64,000 nucleotides of DNA from Alistipes shahii WAL 8301 (GTDB lineage Bacteria; Bacteroidota; Bacteroidia; Bacteroidales; Rikenellaceae). The notes beneath the pieces were generated by a model, which searched no databases, was not told the origin of the DNA, and saw nothing but the letters and a program-made list of their open reading frames with translations. This document shows positions 24,892 to 32,565 of the stretch, in pieces (the stretch's first letter is position 1; each line of letters begins with the position of its first letter). The stretch lies in the NCBI RefSeq assembly GCF_025145845.1, contig NZ_CP102253.1, positions 930,001 through 994,000 on the forward strand, given 5' to 3'. Made by a program: the position numbers and the translations under genes.

Positions 24892-26002
24892 GGTGTCAGA
24901 CAGCGTTGCAGCCCCCGGCAAGCAGTCCCGGAACGAGCGTATCGAGGAGTTCCTGCGGGAGCATTACGCCTTCCGCTACAACACAGTCAAAAGCCGTGCG
25001 GAGTTCCGCAGCAGCGACGGCGAGTTCCTCCCCGTGACCAAATACCGGCTTAACTCCTTCCGGCGGGAGCTCGACCGCACCATCGGCATCTCCACCTCGG
25101 CGGAGAACCTGCGCAGCATGCTCGAAAGCGACTTTTCCGAGCGTGTGAATCCCGTGCAGGCGTATTTTCATAAACTGCCGCCGGCAACGGGAACGCAGGC
25201 CATCGACGAACTGACCGCGACCGTCACTGTGCGCAACGCCCGGCATTGGTCGGAGGACCTGACCAAATGGCTCGTCGGTGTGGTCGCCAATGCGATGAAC
25301 GACGTTGGGTGTCAGAACCATGTCTGTCTGGTATTGACCGGTGAGCAAGGAAAGTTCAAGACCACATGGCTCGACAACCTCTGTCCCCGCTCACTCGCCA
25401 GTTATCTTTTCACGGGAAAGATCGACCCGCAGAACAAGGACATGCTGACGCTGGTCGCCGAATACCTCTTCATCAACATCGACGACCAGCTGAAGGCGCT
25501 CAACAAACGGGATGAAAACGAGCTTAAGAACCTCATCACGGCTCCTTCGGTCAAATACCGGCGGCCCTACGACGTTTACATCGAAGAGTATCCCCACTTG
25601 GCGAGCTTCATGGCCTCGGTGAACGGGAACGACTTTCTGACCGACCCGACCGGCTCGCGGCGCTTCCTGCCCTTCGAGGTGTTATCCATCGACATCGACC
25701 GGGCGATATGGGTCAATATGGATCGGGTATATGCCGAAGCCCGAACACTCCTGAGCAACGGATTCCGCTATTGGTTCGACGAAGCCGAAATCGAAGAACT
25801 GCACCGGGGAAACGCCGCATTCCATGTCCAGACCATCGAATACGAAATGCTGCTGAAAGGGTTCGAGAAGCCTCCGGAACATGCCGTCACGGATTGCTTT
25901 ATGACCACCGTGGAGATTCTGAACTACCTGCGCAGCTATTCGTCGCTGAACCTCTCCGAAAAACGCATGGGCGAAGCCTTGCGCAAGGCCGGGTTCGAAT
26001 GA
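24881..26002 (+). CDS. VapE/VirE-like ATPase, shortened by an in-frame TGA
   Basis: This 373-residue protein belongs to the virulence-associated E family of superfamily 3 helicase-like ATPases. It has a Walker A-like VLTGEQGKFKTTWLDNL (about 146-162), a Walker B-like EYLFINIDDQL (about 192-202) and FMASVNGNDFLTDPTGSRRF (sensor region, about 242-261). These proteins sit beside primases in mobile elements and probably assist replication. After the TGA at 26000-26002 the same frame continues for 28 codons, with NGNPVYGWVIEKISPNP, to a TAG at 26087-26089. The stop is therefore probably a CGA-to-TGA change that removes a short C-terminal tail. Confidence 0.85.
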   Translation: MANKVSDSVAAPGKQSRNERIEEFLREHYAFRYNTVKSRAEFRSSDGEFLPVTKYRLNSFRRELDRTIGISTSAENLRSMLESDFSERVNPVQAYFHKLPPATGTQAIDELTATVTVRNARHWSEDLTKWLVGVVANAMNDVGCQNHVCLVLTGEQGKFKTTWLDNLCPRSLASYLFTGKIDPQNKDMLTLVAEYLFINIDDQLKALNKRDENELKNLITAPSVKYRRPYDVYIEEYPHLASFMASVNGNDFLTDPTGSRRFLPFEVLSIDIDRAIWVNMDRVYAEARTLLSNGFRYWFDEAEIEELHRGNAAFHVQTIEYEMLLKGFEKPPEHAVTDCFMTTVEILNYLRSYSSLNLSEKRMGEALRKAGFE

Positions 26003-26089
26003 CGCTCGAAGCGTATCAACGGAAATCCCGTCTACGGCTGGGTCATTGAAAAAATCTCACCCAACCCTTTCGTCTCTTACGGATTGTAG

Positions 26090-26285
26090 TTACTACGCTA
26101 CTACACACTGCGATAAAACATTGAAAAAGAATAGGCTGCCATGTAGCAGAATACAAAATACACACCTTACGACATCTTACTACGCCACTACGTCAATTAC
26201 TACGGTAGTAAGGTGACATAAACTTGGTTACTACACATAGCGAATTATTTATCAAACGATTACGCAAATGTAGTAAGTAGTAAGG
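26090..26285. repeat. Cluster of TTACTAC/GTAGTAA repeats, candidate replication or control region
   Basis: The 230-bp A+T-rich gap contains four copies of TTACTAC (near 26090, 26178, 26197 and 26229) and at least two of the inverted form GTAGTAA. One exact palindrome is TTACTACGGTAGTAA at 26197-26211. It lies between the VapE-like and primase-like genes. An iteron-type origin is possible but not shown. Confidence 0.5.
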
Positions 26286-26316
26286 CAATATCGGCAAACT
26301 TCAAAAAACAAAAATT

Positions 26317-27339
26317 ATGAATGATCTGAAAAATATCAGCATCAGGCAATTCCTCGCCCGGCGGGGCATTCTGCCCAAATACGAACGAAACGGTTACGGC
26401 ATGTATCTTTCACCCTTGCGGGAAGAACGCACGCCGAGTTTCAAAGTGGACTACGTGCGAAATCTTTGGTACGACTTCGGACTGGGCGAAGGCGGCACAT
26501 TGCTCACCCTCGTGATGCGGTTGGAGCGGTGCGACAGCCGTGAAGCTGTCCGACGGCTGCAAAACGGTGAAAAAAGGGACGCCGGTTCCGCTTCTCTTTC
26601 ACCGAGTGTTGGCGAGCGTCCAGCTGTCGGAGGGCCCTCGCCGGTCGTGCGTCTAGCCGCCGTCCCCGCACTCCGCATCCTTTCCGATGACCCGCTCCGT
26701 CATCCGGCATTGGTCGGTTATCTCGCCTCGCGCGGCATCGTCCCGTCTGTCGCCGCGGCATTCTGCCGCGAAGTCCGCTACGAGGTAAACGGCCGCGCCT
26801 TTTTCGCCGTCGGGTTCCGCAACGATGCCGGAGGGTGGGAGCTCCGCTCCGAGCGGTTCAAAGGCGGCTCCTCGCCCAAACATATCACCACCCTCGACAA
26901 CCGTTCCGACACGGTGATCGCTTTCGAGGGATTTATGGATTTTCTCGCTTATCTTTCGCTGAAACATCCCGAACGACTGCGCATCGACGCCGCGGTTCTG
27001 AACTCGGTCGTCAACCTGCCCAAAGCCGTTCCGTTTATCTCCCGGCATCCGGTGATTCACGCCTTTTTCGACAACGACGAGGCAGGACGCAAGGCAACAG
27101 CCGATCTGATCCGTCTTTGTCCCCGCAGCGAGGTAATCGACCAAAGCAGTTTTTACAGCGGGCACAAGGACGTAAATGACTATCTAACCGCCCGCATAAA
27201 AGACCGAACACAAAAGCCTTCGACACAGAGGAACGCCCCCGAAACAAAGGCTGTTCAGGCTCTTCGGAATAATCTGCAAGCCCTGAAAGCGGAAACGGCG
27301 GAAATTGAACCACCGCGTCGGAAAGGGGTAAAGATTTAA
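26317..27339 (+). CDS. Primase-like Toprim protein
   Basis: This 340-residue protein has an N-terminal CHC2-like region (about 10-75: SPLREERTPSFKVD and LWYDFGLGEGGTLLTLV), although the zinc-binding cysteines are not present. The C-terminal Toprim domain (about 195-300) shows VIAFEGFMDFLAYLSL and AFFDNDEAGRKAT with the acidic motif. Such proteins prime DNA synthesis of mobile elements after conjugative transfer. A Pro/Ser-rich linker (about 90-125) separates the domains. Confidence 0.88.
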   Translation: MNDLKNISIRQFLARRGILPKYERNGYGMYLSPLREERTPSFKVDYVRNLWYDFGLGEGGTLLTLVMRLERCDSREAVRRLQNGEKRDAGSASLSPSVGERPAVGGPSPVVRLAAVPALRILSDDPLRHPALVGYLASRGIVPSVAAAFCREVRYEVNGRAFFAVGFRNDAGGWELRSERFKGGSSPKHITTLDNRSDTVIAFEGFMDFLAYLSLKHPERLRIDAAVLNSVVNLPKAVPFISRHPVIHAFFDNDEAGRKATADLIRLCPRSEVIDQSSFYSGHKDVNDYLTARIKDRTQKPSTQRNAPETKAVQALRNNLQALKAETAEIEPPRRKGVKI

Positions 27340-27354
27340 GGAAGGCAAGGTTGT

Positions 27355-27372
27355 GTTTTCGTAGACGAAAAC
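27355..27372. other. Inverted repeat, candidate oriT
   Basis: GTTTTCGTAGACGAAAAC is a perfect palindrome with two central bases, within the 100-bp gap just upstream of the mobC-like and relaxase genes. This is the usual place for an origin of transfer. No nick site can be assigned. Confidence 0.45.
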
Positions 27373-27442
27373 TCCGCCTTACCCGGTGGCCGGCGTAAAA
27401 TCCCGCTGGTCTGAACAAAAAAATGCTTACAACCCACTTATC

Positions 27443-27811
27443 ATGGAAACACCGAAAAAAACATACAGCAAACAGGGCGGACGCCCGAAAGTCGGCATCG
27501 GCCGCATCCACAAATACGTCGTCAGCACGCGGCTCAGCCCCGAACGGAAACTCCGCTTTTCGGCCCTCTGCCGCGAGGCAGGGCAACCGCCTGCCGAAGT
27601 CCTGCGCCAGCTGATCGACCGAGGAACGGTAAGGGCGCGAATCACACGCGAACAGCTGGATTTCATGGCCCAGCTCAAAGGCGTCGCCCGGAATCTGAAC
27701 CAGCTGACCCGGCTGGCCAATGCCAAAGGTCTGGCGGCTGTCAGGGTACGGCATGCGGCGATCATCACGGCCATCGAAAAACTCCTGAAACAGATATGCG
27801 ATGGTCGGTAA
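27443..27811 (+). CDS. MobC-like mobilization protein
   Basis: This 122-residue basic protein begins METPKKTYSKQGGRPKVG. A ribbon-helix-helix-like part (YVVSTRLSPERKLRF, about 26-40) is followed by the MobC signature MAQLKGVARNLNQLTRLAN (about 74-92). It should bind oriT and help the relaxase. The ATG at 27443 is preferred to the longer frame. It overlaps the relaxase gene by 11 bp. Confidence 0.87.
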   Translation: METPKKTYSKQGGRPKVGIGRIHKYVVSTRLSPERKLRFSALCREAGQPPAEVLRQLIDRGTVRARITREQLDFMAQLKGVARNLNQLTRLANAKGLAAVRVRHAAIITAIEKLLKQICDGR

Positions 27812-28871
27812 GGTAATATCGGGATCGTCTTTTTCGGGGACGGTAGGCTACGTGATGAAAGAAGAATCCCGGATATTGGAAGCCGAAGGAATCATGCCCC
27901 CGGAAGTGAAGGATATGGTGCAGGACTTCAAAGACCAGACCTTATTGAATCCGCGGCTGAAAAACACCGTCGGGCATATCTCGCTGTCTTTCTCACCCAA
28001 GGACGCTCCGCGGATGACCGACGCCCTGATGACGCAGATCGCAAAGGAGTATATGCAGAAGATGGGCATCACCGATACGCAGTATCTCTTGGTTCGCCAT
28101 CTCGACCAGCCCCATCCGCACTGCCATCTGGTCTACAACCGGGTCGGGAACAACGGGCAGACCATTTCGGACAAGAACATCAAGATTCGAAACGCCAAGG
28201 TCTGCCGGGAGCTGACCGAGAAGTACGGATTGTATCTCGCACCGGGAAAGGACAACGTACGGCGGGAGCAATTGCGCGAACCCGACAAGACCAGATACGA
28301 AATCTACGATGCGATCAAAGGCTGTCTGCCCAAGTGCAAGAACTGGAACGAATTGGAAGGCAAATTAAAGGAACAGGGCATCGGCGTCCGCTACAAGTAT
28401 TGCGGAAATACCGACCGCAAACAAGGGGTTTTGTTCTCGAAAAACGGCTTCGAGTTCTCCGGCTCGAAGATCGACAGGACTTTCAGCTTTACGAAACTCG
28501 ACAACCGGTTCAACAATATTCAACAACAAACCCAGCACCGGGCCACGCTCTTCGGGAACCTCTCGGCGGCGGCAGGCAATTACCGTTCGGCATTTGCCGG
28601 GTTGTTCGGCGGTATGGGTAGCGGCGGCACGCGCGAAAAACCGCCGTCGGTAAACCTCGGAAAGGCAGGCGGGATTCCGCTGCCGCCGGCCGATTCGCCC
28701 GTCGGAGTGTCCGCCGAGCAGTTGCAGCGCAAGCCGGGAGAAAGCCCCGAAGAGCATATCGCACGAATTACAGCGCTGCTCGATGCAGCGGCCGAAGCGA
28801 TGGCCATAGCCGCGATGGAACGCCGCCGCAAGCTCGAAGAACAGAAAAGAAGAGCCAAAATGAAAATATAA
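27801..28871 (+). CDS. Relaxase (MobA-like, MOBP-type)
   Basis: This 356-residue relaxase has the N-terminal domain of the relaxase/mobilization nuclease family (about 1-260). It includes motif I SSFSGTVGYV, motif II VGHISLSFSP and the metal-binding histidine triad HPHCHLVYNRV (about 105-115). The C-terminal 100 residues are low-complexity, rich in Gly, Pro and Ala, with a charged end. It nicks oriT and pilots the strand during mobilization. Confidence 0.93.
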   Translation: MVGKVISGSSFSGTVGYVMKEESRILEAEGIMPPEVKDMVQDFKDQTLLNPRLKNTVGHISLSFSPKDAPRMTDALMTQIAKEYMQKMGITDTQYLLVRHLDQPHPHCHLVYNRVGNNGQTISDKNIKIRNAKVCRELTEKYGLYLAPGKDNVRREQLREPDKTRYEIYDAIKGCLPKCKNWNELEGKLKEQGIGVRYKYCGNTDRKQGVLFSKNGFEFSGSKIDRTFSFTKLDNRFNNIQQQTQHRATLFGNLSAAAGNYRSAFAGLFGGMGSGGTREKPPSVNLGKAGGIPLPPADSPVGVSAEQLQRKPGESPEEHIARITALLDAAAEAMAIAAMERRRKLEEQKRRAKMKI

Positions 28872-28889
28872 CCTTAAAACCGGAAAACC

Positions 28890-29663
28890 ATGAACAACGA
28901 AAATAAGATCGACCTCTCGATCGAGATGTATGAAGACTTCAAGGAAACGCTTGTCAAAACCATCAAAAACGCCAAGGCAGGCAGCGCAGGAAACGCAGGT
29001 TTGGAGAATGTCCAGCTTGGACGGATCGAGCGACTGATAGAGGCCGTGGAACGCTCGCAGGGGCAGGTCGCACAGCTGCTCGAACATCTGCAACGGCATA
29101 CGGCCTTGCCCGGAGTAAAAACCGAGCAGGAGCGGGAATTTGCCGACAGATATAACACGCTGCTGGCGCAATTAGCTGGTAAACTGGGAACAATCAATCA
29201 AGATAACCAGCATACGCATACATTGATCGAGCAGGTCGGGCAAGCCGTCGAAGCATTGACAAGGCCCGACGCCCTGCCCGCACAGGAACACCGCCATACC
29301 TATACGCTCGACATCAGTTCTTCGAAAACATTTCTGATGATGTTCGCCATGCTGGGATGTATTTTCCTGCAAGGCGCATTCATTTACCGAATCTCAGAGA
29401 ATAATCGGCTGTTAGCTGCGAACGACCTGAAATACCGCTACGTGAAAATGCGGGGTGAGATCAAGGAAAAGGAGCTAATGGAGTTGGAAACGATATTCAG
29501 GGATAAGCAGCACACGGCCATGCGCGATACCGTCCGAAACCAAGTCGAGTGGTACGAAGAAGCCGTAAGGCGTCAGGCTGAACGGTTGGAGCAGGCGACT
29601 GTTAAGGAGCGGAAAGCGAAAAAACTACTCGACGATGCTGAGATATTGCGACAACAAAATTAA
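28890..29663 (+). CDS. Membrane-anchored coiled-coil mobilization accessory protein
   Basis: This 257-residue protein has a coiled-coil-prone N-terminal half (about 30-125), one membrane segment (about 149-168, MMFAMLGCIFLQGAFIY) and a second charged coiled coil (about 190-255). It follows the relaxase gene by 18 bp. Proteins of this layout regularly follow relaxases in Bacteroidota mobilizable elements and may link the relaxosome to the membrane. No enzymatic motif is visible. Confidence 0.8.
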   Translation: MNNENKIDLSIEMYEDFKETLVKTIKNAKAGSAGNAGLENVQLGRIERLIEAVERSQGQVAQLLEHLQRHTALPGVKTEQEREFADRYNTLLAQLAGKLGTINQDNQHTHTLIEQVGQAVEALTRPDALPAQEHRHTYTLDISSSKTFLMMFAMLGCIFLQGAFIYRISENNRLLAANDLKYRYVKMRGEIKEKELMELETIFRDKQHTAMRDTVRNQVEWYEEAVRRQAERLEQATVKERKAKKLLDDAEILRQQN

Positions 29664-29834
29664 AATAATTCCAGATTCAATAATCTCGATTTCAACAGTA
29701 GGTGGGGCGTAAATCAAACTGTGTTAAAGTTTGTATTCGGATCGATTTTGGGTGGCAGGAAAAATATTTTTCCATTCTATTGTATTTTTCATTTTATTTT
29801 CATACATTTAGAATGTTATTAAAATTAACGCTTT
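29664..29834. other. A+T-rich spacer before the thioredoxin-like genes
   Basis: No gene is supported. The G+C content drops sharply here, and a short inverted repeat (AAACTgtgttaaAGTTT) is present at about 29717-29733. This could be the junction of a cargo segment acquired separately. Confidence 0.4.
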
Positions 29835-30336
29835 ATGAAAAAAATTATTTCTTTTATTATGGTAATCTCTATTTTTTTCCTCTTGTAAAATAGAGAAAAA
29901 TGCCGACTCTCAATTAACGACTACAGAGTCCAACATTGAGCATGTATGTATTCCGTTAACCGACGCACAAATTATTGGGTTGTATAACACATTAACTACT
30001 GTACAGACTCGTGCGGTTGTTTTAGTAAGCAGTTTAGAAGAATTTAAGAGCTATTTGAATACTTCTCTGGTTGCTGTCTGTTTTACAGCGACATGGAGTG
30101 GACCATGTAAAATGTATAAGCCCATTTATCATAAAGTATCAGAAAAATACACTGCCAGTGTATGTCGTTTCTTGGAAGTTGATGTGGATGAATCTCCAGA
30201 ACTGGCAGAACTATTCAATATTGTTAAAGTTCCTACAACTATTATAATTAAAAACGGAGAAGTCGTAGCTCAAGCGTTGGGCATCTTGACTGAAGCAGCT
30301 CTAACCGAATTAATAGAAAGCTATAAAGTCAAATAA
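29835..30336 (+). pseudogene. Thioredoxin-like lipoprotein, frameshifted in its signal peptide
   Basis: The gene starts at ATG 29835 (MKKIISFIMVISIFF) and goes out of frame in a T7 tract (29872-29878). Six Ts would give the lipobox FSSC followed by a 150-residue thioredoxin fold that stays open to 30336. The fold contains FTATWSGPCKMYKPIY and the cis-Pro loop KVPTTIIIK. The first Cys of the CxxC motif is Ser (WSGPC), so normal disulfide exchange is unlikely. A gene model starting at 29980 would lack export. The next gene is a paralogue with an intact lipobox. Tract-length variation or a sequencing error could restore it. Confidence 0.7.
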
Positions 30337-30357
30337 TTGTTTTAATTTTCTCAATTT

Positions 30358-30882
30358 ATGAAGAAACTTGTCTTATTGTTAGGGATTATTCTATACCTCG
30401 TATCTTGCAAGGTCGAAGAACCGAAATTTGCAAACCAGTCAACATTTTTAGAAGCCGAAACCACTACAATCGAACACGTGTCAATACCATTGACAAATTC
30501 GCAATTACTCGAATTATTTCGCAATATGAGTCCTTTGGCACAAACACGAGTAGCCGTATTTAACCTCCTGACCGAGGGTGAAGTTGAATTCTGGTCAACA
30601 GAGGGACCTGGGGTATTGGTGATGTATTTTACAGCCCCATGGAATGGTCCATGTAAGAGGTATCGCTTAATATTTGAAAAAGTTGCAAATGATTATACAA
30701 ATAAAGAATGTCATTTTGGACGTATTGACATCGATCAAGCAGGAGAAGATATTGCAACAAAATACGGTGTAAACACATTACCTACCACTCTAATTATTAA
30801 AAATAATAAAATTGTTGCCAAAGCAGTCGGTCTTATAAGAGAAGAAACTTTAAGAGCACTGGTAAATCAATACAAAGCATAA
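30358..30882 (+). CDS. Thioredoxin-like lipoprotein with an atypical active site
   Basis: This 174-residue protein has a signal peptide ending in a lipobox (LVSC, Cys about 17) and a thioredoxin fold (about 78-172). The active-site region is FTAPWNGPCKRYR: Asn replaces the first Cys and only the second Cys remains. The cis-Pro loop is TLPTTLIIK. It is 21 bp downstream of its frameshifted paralogue; both share a preceding segment with EH..IPLT. Loss of the first Cys suggests binding or mixed-disulfide holding rather than catalysis. The A+T-rich composition differs from the rest of the island. Confidence 0.85.
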   Translation: MKKLVLLLGIILYLVSCKVEEPKFANQSTFLEAETTTIEHVSIPLTNSQLLELFRNMSPLAQTRVAVFNLLTEGEVEFWSTEGPGVLVMYFTAPWNGPCKRYRLIFEKVANDYTNKECHFGRIDIDQAGEDIATKYGVNTLPTTLIIKNNKIVAKAVGLIREETLRALVNQYKA

Positions 30883-30893
30883 GTAAAATAAAT

Positions 30894-31003
30894 ATAACAA
30901 GAGACTATCTAACAAGTCCGGTTTAATGATTTCACCCTCGCCAGAACAAGCTCTGACGAGGGTGATTTCAATTTCAGGGACTTATTAGACAGCCCCTTGT
31001 TAT
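30894..31003. repeat. 110-bp inverted-repeat element between convergent genes
   Basis: Arms of 26 bp (starting ATAACAAGAGACTATCTAAC at left, with its imperfect complement at 30978-31003) enclose an inner stem (CACCCTCG/CGAGGGTG). The ends resemble those of small non-autonomous transposons, and the hairpin could also serve as a bidirectional terminator. No coding potential. Confidence 0.55.
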
Positions 31004-31019
31004 AACGAAAAAGGCTGAC

Positions 31020-32291
31020 TTATTCAGTCTCTCGCTCGAATGTAAAGGAAATATAAGGATAATATTGAGCGGTCGGTTTATTTTCTTCGTAATACAATTT
31101 ATCAATCAAAAATGATTTTGAATCAAAATCAATAAAATACATCTCCATTTTATTGGCATCTCCATCCTTAAAACGGACTCCAATATAAGCTTCTGTATCT
31201 TGACTCTGCTCTATTGCAGAAAAATAGCGATTTACATTATCCAGAAGGATTAATTGAACCGGAATTTTCCCCGACATGCTGTATAATGTAAATTCGCCTC
31301 CATTCGAGATACCCGAATTCTCCCGGAAGAAGTTTTTCAAGGTCGATTCAAGCGAGGTCGTAAGACCCTCTTCCGTGAAAATCAACCGGTCCTTTGCATT
31401 ATATGCGGGTAAAGCAGCCATATCGGCGTCGAACGTAGGTTTGTCGTATTCAGAACTGCTTCCATTCAGATTGGCATACTCCATAGGATCATAATTACCT
31501 TCGGCACTCATTTTCCATGTACCTTCCAGTTTGCTGAAATACGATCCGAAAATCGTTACGGTAATCTCGTTATACTGTCCCCGGACGAATCCTTTGTTGT
31601 TCTCCAGTCCGGTTTTCAGAACGACCTTGTCTTTTCCGGTTTCCAGCGTGCCGGCTTTAAGGGTAATGGCACCTGAACTTTTACCCTGAGCGACAACCAG
31701 TTGTTTAGCCCCCTCGAACGTAAAATTGGTATTCTCGACAGCCGTCGAACCTTCGGCGATCTCAATGGGAATGACGATATCCTGCTCCGCAGTATATTTT
31801 GCCCCCGTAGCCGTATAAAGATCCAACTGAACGGAACCGGTCTCACCCATGGTCATGGATTTGACAGAGAAGGAATACATAATTTTACCTTTCACTCCCA
31901 GACTGATCTTCGCCGTGGCATTTTTCCCGGGGATAAAGTCAGCCACCGAGCCCAACGTCGCGACGATTTCCTTGGCTTCGTCGTAGTTGTCCAAAGCCGT
32001 TACCGTAATCGAAAGCGACTGATTGTTACCTCCCAATATGAATTGTTCGGCCGATACGGAATACTCGGAACCCTTGACAGCCGTACCCGAGAAAGCAACG
32101 GGAACGGTGACGGGCGACGCAAGCGATGATAAATCTACACCGCTGACTTGCAGATCCAGTGTTACAGAACCTGTCGAAAGCGCGAGCACCGGCTTCGCAA
32201 AAGAAAGCGTAGGCGTCGATTCATCGTTGTCATCCGAACAAGCGCCGAATAACAGCGGCGCCGCGAGCAATGCAAATAAAAATTTTCTCAT
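31020..32291 (-). CDS. SusCD-associated surface lipoprotein with beta-sandwich repeats
   Basis: This 423-residue lipoprotein has its start set at the ATG at 32291 (MRKFLFALLAAPLLFGACSD), giving a proper lipobox (FGAC). Two tandem Calx-beta-like domains are suggested at about 25-125 and 130-240 (VTVPVAFSGTAVKGSEY and VIPIEIAEGSTAVENTNFTF). A C-terminal domain of about 180 residues is unlike anything I recognise. It is the last gene of the leftward SusC/SusD operon and probably a ligand-binding partner on the cell surface. Confidence 0.82.
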   Translation of the reverse strand: MRKFLFALLAAPLLFGACSDDNDESTPTLSFAKPVLALSTGSVTLDLQVSGVDLSSLASPVTVPVAFSGTAVKGSEYSVSAEQFILGGNNQSLSITVTALDNYDEAKEIVATLGSVADFIPGKNATAKISLGVKGKIMYSFSVKSMTMGETGSVQLDLYTATGAKYTAEQDIVIPIEIAEGSTAVENTNFTFEGAKQLVVAQGKSSGAITLKAGTLETGKDKVVLKTGLENNKGFVRGQYNEITVTIFGSYFSKLEGTWKMSAEGNYDPMEYANLNGSSSEYDKPTFDADMAALPAYNAKDRLIFTEEGLTTSLESTLKNFFRENSGISNGGEFTLYSMSGKIPVQLILLDNVNRYFSAIEQSQDTEAYIGVRFKDGDANKMEMYFIDFDSKSFLIDKLYYEENKPTAQYYPYISFTFERETE

Positions 32292-32327
32292 AACCAAAGT
32301 TTTAATTAATAAAGGTTTGTTCAACAG

Positions 32328-32552
32328 TTATTTCGAACCTTCCAGAAAGGCTTCATATTCATCTTCTTCGCTTGCGATCTGCGCCCAATCCTCATTCCCG
32401 AGAAATACACCGTCGGGCATAATGTATTTCGTCAAATAATCCTTAGCCAAAGGCGGCGTCTCATCATAGTTGTCATCACAGCCACTCAGCGACACAACAG
32501 CCGCAATCGCTGCGACAAACGCAATCATTCGTCTTTTCATCGTATTGTTCAT
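32328..32552 (-). CDS. Small lipoprotein in the SusC/SusD operon
   Basis: This 74-residue protein has a signal peptide and lipobox (LSGC, Cys about 25) followed by an acidic mature part of 50 residues (DYLTKYIMPDGVF, EEDEYEAFLEG). It lies 13 bp after susD and 36 bp before the next lipoprotein gene. The function is unknown. The start could also be the in-frame ATG at 32540. Confidence 0.75.
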   Translation of the reverse strand: MNNTMKRRMIAFVAAIAAVVSLSGCDDNYDETPPLAKDYLTKYIMPDGVFLGNEDWAQIASEEDEYEAFLEGSK

Positions 32553-32565
32553 AATCCTGATTCTT

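Noticed and set aside
26086..26285. TTACTAC repeats as a CRISPR array
   Set aside because: Copies are only 7-8 bp, unevenly spaced and in both orientations, with no cas genes nearby.
29702..29893. A 63-codon frame before the thioredoxin-like genes
   Set aside because: Aromatic-rich translation of A+T-rich DNA with no family resemblance; it overlaps the start of the frameshifted lipoprotein gene in another frame.
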